Source: Enterococcus cecorum
GTDB lineage: Bacteria > Bacillota > Bacilli > Lactobacillales > Enterococcaceae
Assembly: GCF_023221775.1 (NCBI RefSeq)
Contig: NZ_JAKUDS010000008.1
Span: forward strand, 19,701 to 83,700
Length of the DNA: 64,000 bases
Direction of reading: 5' to 3'
Below the pieces are notes generated by a model. It was not told the origin of the DNA. It saw only the letters and a list, made by a program, of their open reading frames with translations, and did no database searches. The position numbers and the translations under genes were made by a program. Positions 60,594-64,000 of this stretch are shown in pieces (the first letter of the stretch is position 1; each line of letters opens with the position of its first letter).

Positions 60594-62287
60594 TTACAAA
60601 GTTATTAAGTCAAGGGAAAAAAGAACGCAAATGGACCTTTATTCAAGGATTGTTTGAATGGCTACCTAATTTAATCATGTGTTTCCTTTTGTATTCAGGG
60701 TTGGTCCTTATTTTTGAACAACGTCTAGTCAAGGGTTTACTAATCACAACTATTCTGATTATTTTTCTAGAATTAGCTTATTTATTGTTTTGGAAATCAA
60801 AAACAGTCAATCGTTGGTCTTATCAAGCAAAAAAAGAAATAAAAGAAGCCTATTTAAAACAAATATTTTATTCAGAAGAAACAAATTTGTCTCAGGTACT
60901 TCAAAATGATTTAAAAGGGTTGGAACGTCTAGATGTATTTTATCAAGTATTTTTTCCAGCTTGTATAAAATTTGTGATTGGATATAGCGGTTTATTGATT
61001 TATGACATATGGTTCAAAAGTTCCCTATTTATTTATCCATTAATTGCCTTACTGTTTATTAGTGGATTGATGAAGATACAAAGTAAACGAGGTGATCAAA
61101 CGAATAAGCGCCATCTTGAAAGCTTTAAGACTCTTGGAAAACGTTTTTTGGATGATTTATCTGGAATGAACACATTAATTATGTATCAAGTAGATGAGAA
61201 ATATCAACAAGACTTTGAGCAAGAATCGGAATTCTATCGGAAGAAAACGATGGAAGTTTTGTTTTATCAACTACAATCGTTATTTATATTGAATACTATT
61301 TTGTATTTGATGTTAGTAATTGGTGTTTTTTCTACTTATTTTCAATGGCAAAATGGCACTATTTCAATGGCTTTAGCAATAAGTATCAGTATTTATTTTA
61401 TGCGTTTTATGATGTCCGGAAAAGAAATTGGTTATTTTTTTCACATTGTTAAATCTTCAAAACCTGCTTTAACAAGTATTTATAGAATTATTAATCAAAA
61501 AGTAGAGACAAAAAAGTATATTTTTAATGAAACCTTGACGACACCTATACAGTCTCTGATGGTTAAAGAAGTAAACTTTGATTATTCTGATAAGCGAACT
61601 ATTTTGAATAAAGTATCATTTAAGTTGCATGTAGGTAAACTTTATGGATTAACTGGAGAAAACGGAAGTGGAAAGAGTACCCTTGCTAAAATTCTCATGG
61701 GAGAACAAATTTCACGAAACGGCAAAATTTACATGAATGATAAGCTTGTGACGGATGAAAATATTGGTCAATTACAGCAATCTATAGGGTATTTAGATAG
61801 TAATGCCTACCTTTTTCAAGGAACTATTGAAGAGAACCTTTGTTTTGGAACGACGAGTCCCGATTGGCAATCAATATTAGAAAACTATCAACTTTGTCAA
61901 TTTGTCAAAAGCTTGCCTCTGGGTTTTCAAACACAAGTAGGGGAAAACGGACGTTTGTTATCGCCGGGTCAGAGGCAGCAAATTGCTTTTGCTCGTTTAG
62001 TTCTAGCAGATAAAGAAGTTTATATATTTGATGAAGTCACCTCAAATATTGATGCAAGCAATAGTCAGCAAATCTTGCAAGCAATGAAGCAATTAAGCCG
62101 AAAAAAAATAGTTTTAGTAATCACTCACAATTGGATTGATATTCAGCAAATGGATCAAGTGTTATTCTTAGATGAACATAATCTTGAGGTTTCAACACAT
62201 TCTAAATTATTTGATACTGATAAAAACTATAGGAAATTAGTTGAAGCTAATCGTCTGCAACTGCAAGGTGGTGAAGGAAATGATTAG
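60590..62287 (+). CDS. Exporter-fold ABC half-transporter 1 (CydD/YbtP-like)
   Basis: A 565-residue protein with six membrane helices (residues 1-300) and an ATPase domain: Walker A TGENGSGKST, signature LSPGQRQQIA, Walker B EVYIFDEVTSN, switch VITHN. The GTG start follows GGAGG and overlaps the previous stop. It pairs with the next gene as a heterodimer. Such half-transporters include exporters, CydDC, and the importers YbtPQ and IrtAB that move siderophore complexes. Location in a Zur-type uptake operon favours import of, or metal release from, a metal chelate; this is inference. Confidence 0.8.
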   Translation: MITKLLSQGKKERKWTFIQGLFEWLPNLIMCFLLYSGLVLIFEQRLVKGLLITTILIIFLELAYLLFWKSKTVNRWSYQAKKEIKEAYLKQIFYSEETNLSQVLQNDLKGLERLDVFYQVFFPACIKFVIGYSGLLIYDIWFKSSLFIYPLIALLFISGLMKIQSKRGDQTNKRHLESFKTLGKRFLDDLSGMNTLIMYQVDEKYQQDFEQESEFYRKKTMEVLFYQLQSLFILNTILYLMLVIGVFSTYFQWQNGTISMALAISISIYFMRFMMSGKEIGYFFHIVKSSKPALTSIYRIINQKVETKKYIFNETLTTPIQSLMVKEVNFDYSDKRTILNKVSFKLHVGKLYGLTGENGSGKSTLAKILMGEQISRNGKIYMNDKLVTDENIGQLQQSIGYLDSNAYLFQGTIEENLCFGTTSPDWQSILENYQLCQFVKSLPLGFQTQVGENGRLLSPGQRQQIAFARLVLADKEVYIFDEVTSNIDASNSQQILQAMKQLSRKKIVLVITHNWIDIQQMDQVLFLDEHNLEVSTHSKLFDTDKNYRKLVEANRLQLQGGEGND

Positions 62288-63890
62288 AAAATTACTTTGT
62301 TTAACGCGCCCATTACTACCTGCTTTATTTGGAAGTTTTTTGTGTAGTTTAGGAGCTGTATTTGCCCAATTACTGGTTATTTATATTTTATTAAATATAT
62401 TTATTCAGCAAACTACCAATTGGTCATTAATGATTTTTACTTGTTTGGTAGCTCTTTTTATTGGATTAGCGAGTTTTTTGGAACAGTATTTAGGCCATTT
62501 GGTTGCCTTTCATTTGTTGTCTGATTTGCGTAATCAAGTCTATCGTAAATTACGACAATTAGCACCAGCTAAACTAGATGATAAAGAGAGTGGAAAAATT
62601 TTAAAGTTAATGAATACGGATATTGAATTGATTGAAGTTTTCTTTGCTCATACTATCGTTCCAGTTGCATTAGCGTTCGTATATGGCATAACTTTGGTCA
62701 TTATTTATAGTCTGAATTTTGGCTGGGTAGGCGTATATGTATTGTTTTGTTATTTGATCATAGGAGTAATATTACCCTTTTATCGAAAGAAAAAACTGAC
62801 GAGGTTTAGCTCCGAAGCAATGCAGAATAAAGGTATGATTCAGCAAACTATGTTGGAATTTATTCAAGGGAAGACGGTTTTGTTTCAGCTAAATGCTTTT
62901 TTGTATGCTTTTGATCGTCTAAATAAACAATTTCAAAAGGAGTATCAAACCAACAAAAAAATTGATCAACTTAAACTTAACCAACATTTTTTAAGTGAGT
63001 ATACCTTAATTGTTTTTTTGTTCTTTTTATTTTTATTAATTTATACCGGAATCCAATCTCAATCAGGAATGATTGTCTGGGTGTTATTATTTCCCTTCAC
63101 TTTTAGTCCTTTTTTAGCATTGAGTAATCTTTCCGCATCGTTAAGTAAAAGTATGAATGCAGCGAATAATTTATTTGCTTTTTTTGCCGAAGAGCCATTA
63201 GTTTCAGAAGAGATAGATGGCCCAATTGATGAAATTCAATCAATTGAAGTAAAAAAACTTTCTTTTAGATATCCATTGAATCACGAATTGGCTTTGTCGC
63301 AAACTTCGTTATCTATCCCTAATAAAAAAATAATTGGAATTACTGGAGAAAGTGGAATAGGTAAAAGTACTTTCGTCAAATTATTAATGAAATGGTACAA
63401 TTATGATTCAGGTTTATTTCAGGTAAATAATCGAGAATTGCGAATCTTAAGTACGAATGCTGTACGCTCTCAAATCAATTATTTGCCACAAAATCCTCAA
63501 ATATTTGAAGGAACAATCCGAGAAAATCTAATCTTAAGAAAAAAAGTAGAGGAGTCGATGTTACTGGATTTTTTGGATAAAGTTTCTTTAATAGATAAGA
63601 TTAATCAGCTAGAAAGAGGTTTAGATACAAGGATTTCAGCTAAAAAACCAATCCTGTCTTCAGGTGAATTACAAAAAATGGAGGTTGTTCGTGCATTGCT
63701 ACATCCTTCTAGTGTATTGATTTTAGATGAACCTACAAGTAATTTAGATGCATTTAATGAACGAATTATTCTTGAAGTGATTCAAGAGCACTACAAAGGA
63801 ATGGTTATTTTGATCACTCATCGACAGAAGTCACTTGCATATTGCGATGAGATTTACAGATTAGAAAACAAAAAATTTTATCTTATTTGA
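62280..63890 (+). CDS. Exporter-fold ABC half-transporter 2 (CydC/YbtQ-like)
   Basis: A 536-residue protein with six membrane helices and an ATPase domain: Walker A TGESGIGKST, signature LSSGELQKME, Walker B VLILDEPTSNLD, switch LITHR. Its LSSGE signature differs from the LSPGQ of its partner, as expected for an asymmetric heterodimer. ATG 62280 overlaps the partner's stop by eight bases and ends the operon. Confidence 0.82.
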   Translation: MIRKLLCLTRPLLPALFGSFLCSLGAVFAQLLVIYILLNIFIQQTTNWSLMIFTCLVALFIGLASFLEQYLGHLVAFHLLSDLRNQVYRKLRQLAPAKLDDKESGKILKLMNTDIELIEVFFAHTIVPVALAFVYGITLVIIYSLNFGWVGVYVLFCYLIIGVILPFYRKKKLTRFSSEAMQNKGMIQQTMLEFIQGKTVLFQLNAFLYAFDRLNKQFQKEYQTNKKIDQLKLNQHFLSEYTLIVFLFFLFLLIYTGIQSQSGMIVWVLLFPFTFSPFLALSNLSASLSKSMNAANNLFAFFAEEPLVSEEIDGPIDEIQSIEVKKLSFRYPLNHELALSQTSLSIPNKKIIGITGESGIGKSTFVKLLMKWYNYDSGLFQVNNRELRILSTNAVRSQINYLPQNPQIFEGTIRENLILRKKVEESMLLDFLDKVSLIDKINQLERGLDTRISAKKPILSSGELQKMEVVRALLHPSSVLILDEPTSNLDAFNERIILEVIQEHYKGMVILITHRQKSLAYCDEIYRLENKKFYLI

Positions 63891-64000
63891 AAGAAATCGA
63901 TTCATACAGAATGATTTTAATAAATATAATTAATTTTTTAAGGGGCTGACCCAAAAGTAGCTCCTGTATGAAAAAAATAGAGGTCTTTCCATTTAGATAG
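63891..64000. other. Intergenic tail at the window edge
   Basis: No ORF. GGGGCTGACCCAAAAGT at 63942-63958 resembles the ends of intergenic repeats or insertion sequences seen in enterococci, but the partner end is outside the window, so it cannot be assigned. Confidence 0.2.

Noticed and set aside
60590..63890. Cytochrome bd assembly genes cydDC
   Set aside because: The fold matches, but no cydAB is adjacent, and the operon starts at a Zur box with a metal-chelate importer.

Overview
The window looks like chromosome of a low-GC Gram-positive coccus of the Enterococcus type. Evidence for this: a NapA-type Na+/H+ antiporter of 384 aa matching the enterococcal form, a coiA-pepF pair, Rgg regulators, a CstR-controlled CoA-disulfide reductase/rhodanese locus, an isolated ispE, strong AGGAGG ribosome sites, and cre and Zur boxes of the Firmicutes kind. 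The species is not determinable from the sequence alone.

Layout. 1-3704: L-rhamnose catabolism (rhaB end, rhaA, rhaD, lactaldehyde reductase), followed by a 350-base block of long nested palindromes. 4230-10075: stress functions: a flavin reductase, Ohr/OhrR, CstR with three rhodanese-containing proteins, and NapA. 10126-11272: an IS630-family element with a clear -1 frameshift site. 11301-19614: a sulfated-sugar locus made of a GntR/UTRA repressor, a cytoplasmic Cys-type sulfatase, a mannose-class PTS (fused IIAB, IIC, IID), a DUF3604/PHP-like protein, an anaerobic sulfatase-maturating radical SAM enzyme and a TauE/SafE exporter. 19740-21121: a PadR regulator with a DUF1129-like membrane protein and a hypothetical protein. 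21614-33643: glucuronide utilisation (GPH symporter, beta-glucuronidase, GntR/FadR regulator, UxaC, UxuA, an SDR mannonate oxidoreductase, a HAD phosphatase, a GH3 hexosaminidase) and a gluconokinase.

33692-41607 is a defence and toxin-antitoxin island: an AbiE-like pair flanked by copies of its own operator, HicAB, a YhcG/DUF1016 nuclease with a degenerate second copy, an autoregulated XRE/DUF3278 membrane cluster, and a MazE/ParE-type pair bracketed by two terminator-plus-array units with a 29-30 base period. 41697-50565 holds an ABC exporter, a nonsense-mutated small gene, ispE, coiA, pepF, an ABC-2 type transporter and a second Rgg next to two tiny duplicated ORF cassettes.

51090-53635 is the zinc importer adcACB under a Zur-like box. 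53698-57262 is plasmid-like debris: a 5' fragment of a group IIC intron placed just behind the adcB terminator, HigBA, a DEDDh exonuclease, a serine resolvase and a deleted epsilon/zeta module. 57620-63890 is a second Zur-type operon: zinc-independent ribosomal protein L33, a FecBCD-like importer and two exporter-fold ABC half-transporters. I read it as a zinc-limitation uptake system for a metal complex, with heme as the main alternative. The two sugar loci could together handle sulfated and glucuronate-containing host glycans. The most interesting candidates are the sulfatase-PTS locus, the Zur-controlled five-gene transporter operon, the phased repeat arrays and the Rgg-linked tiny ORFs.
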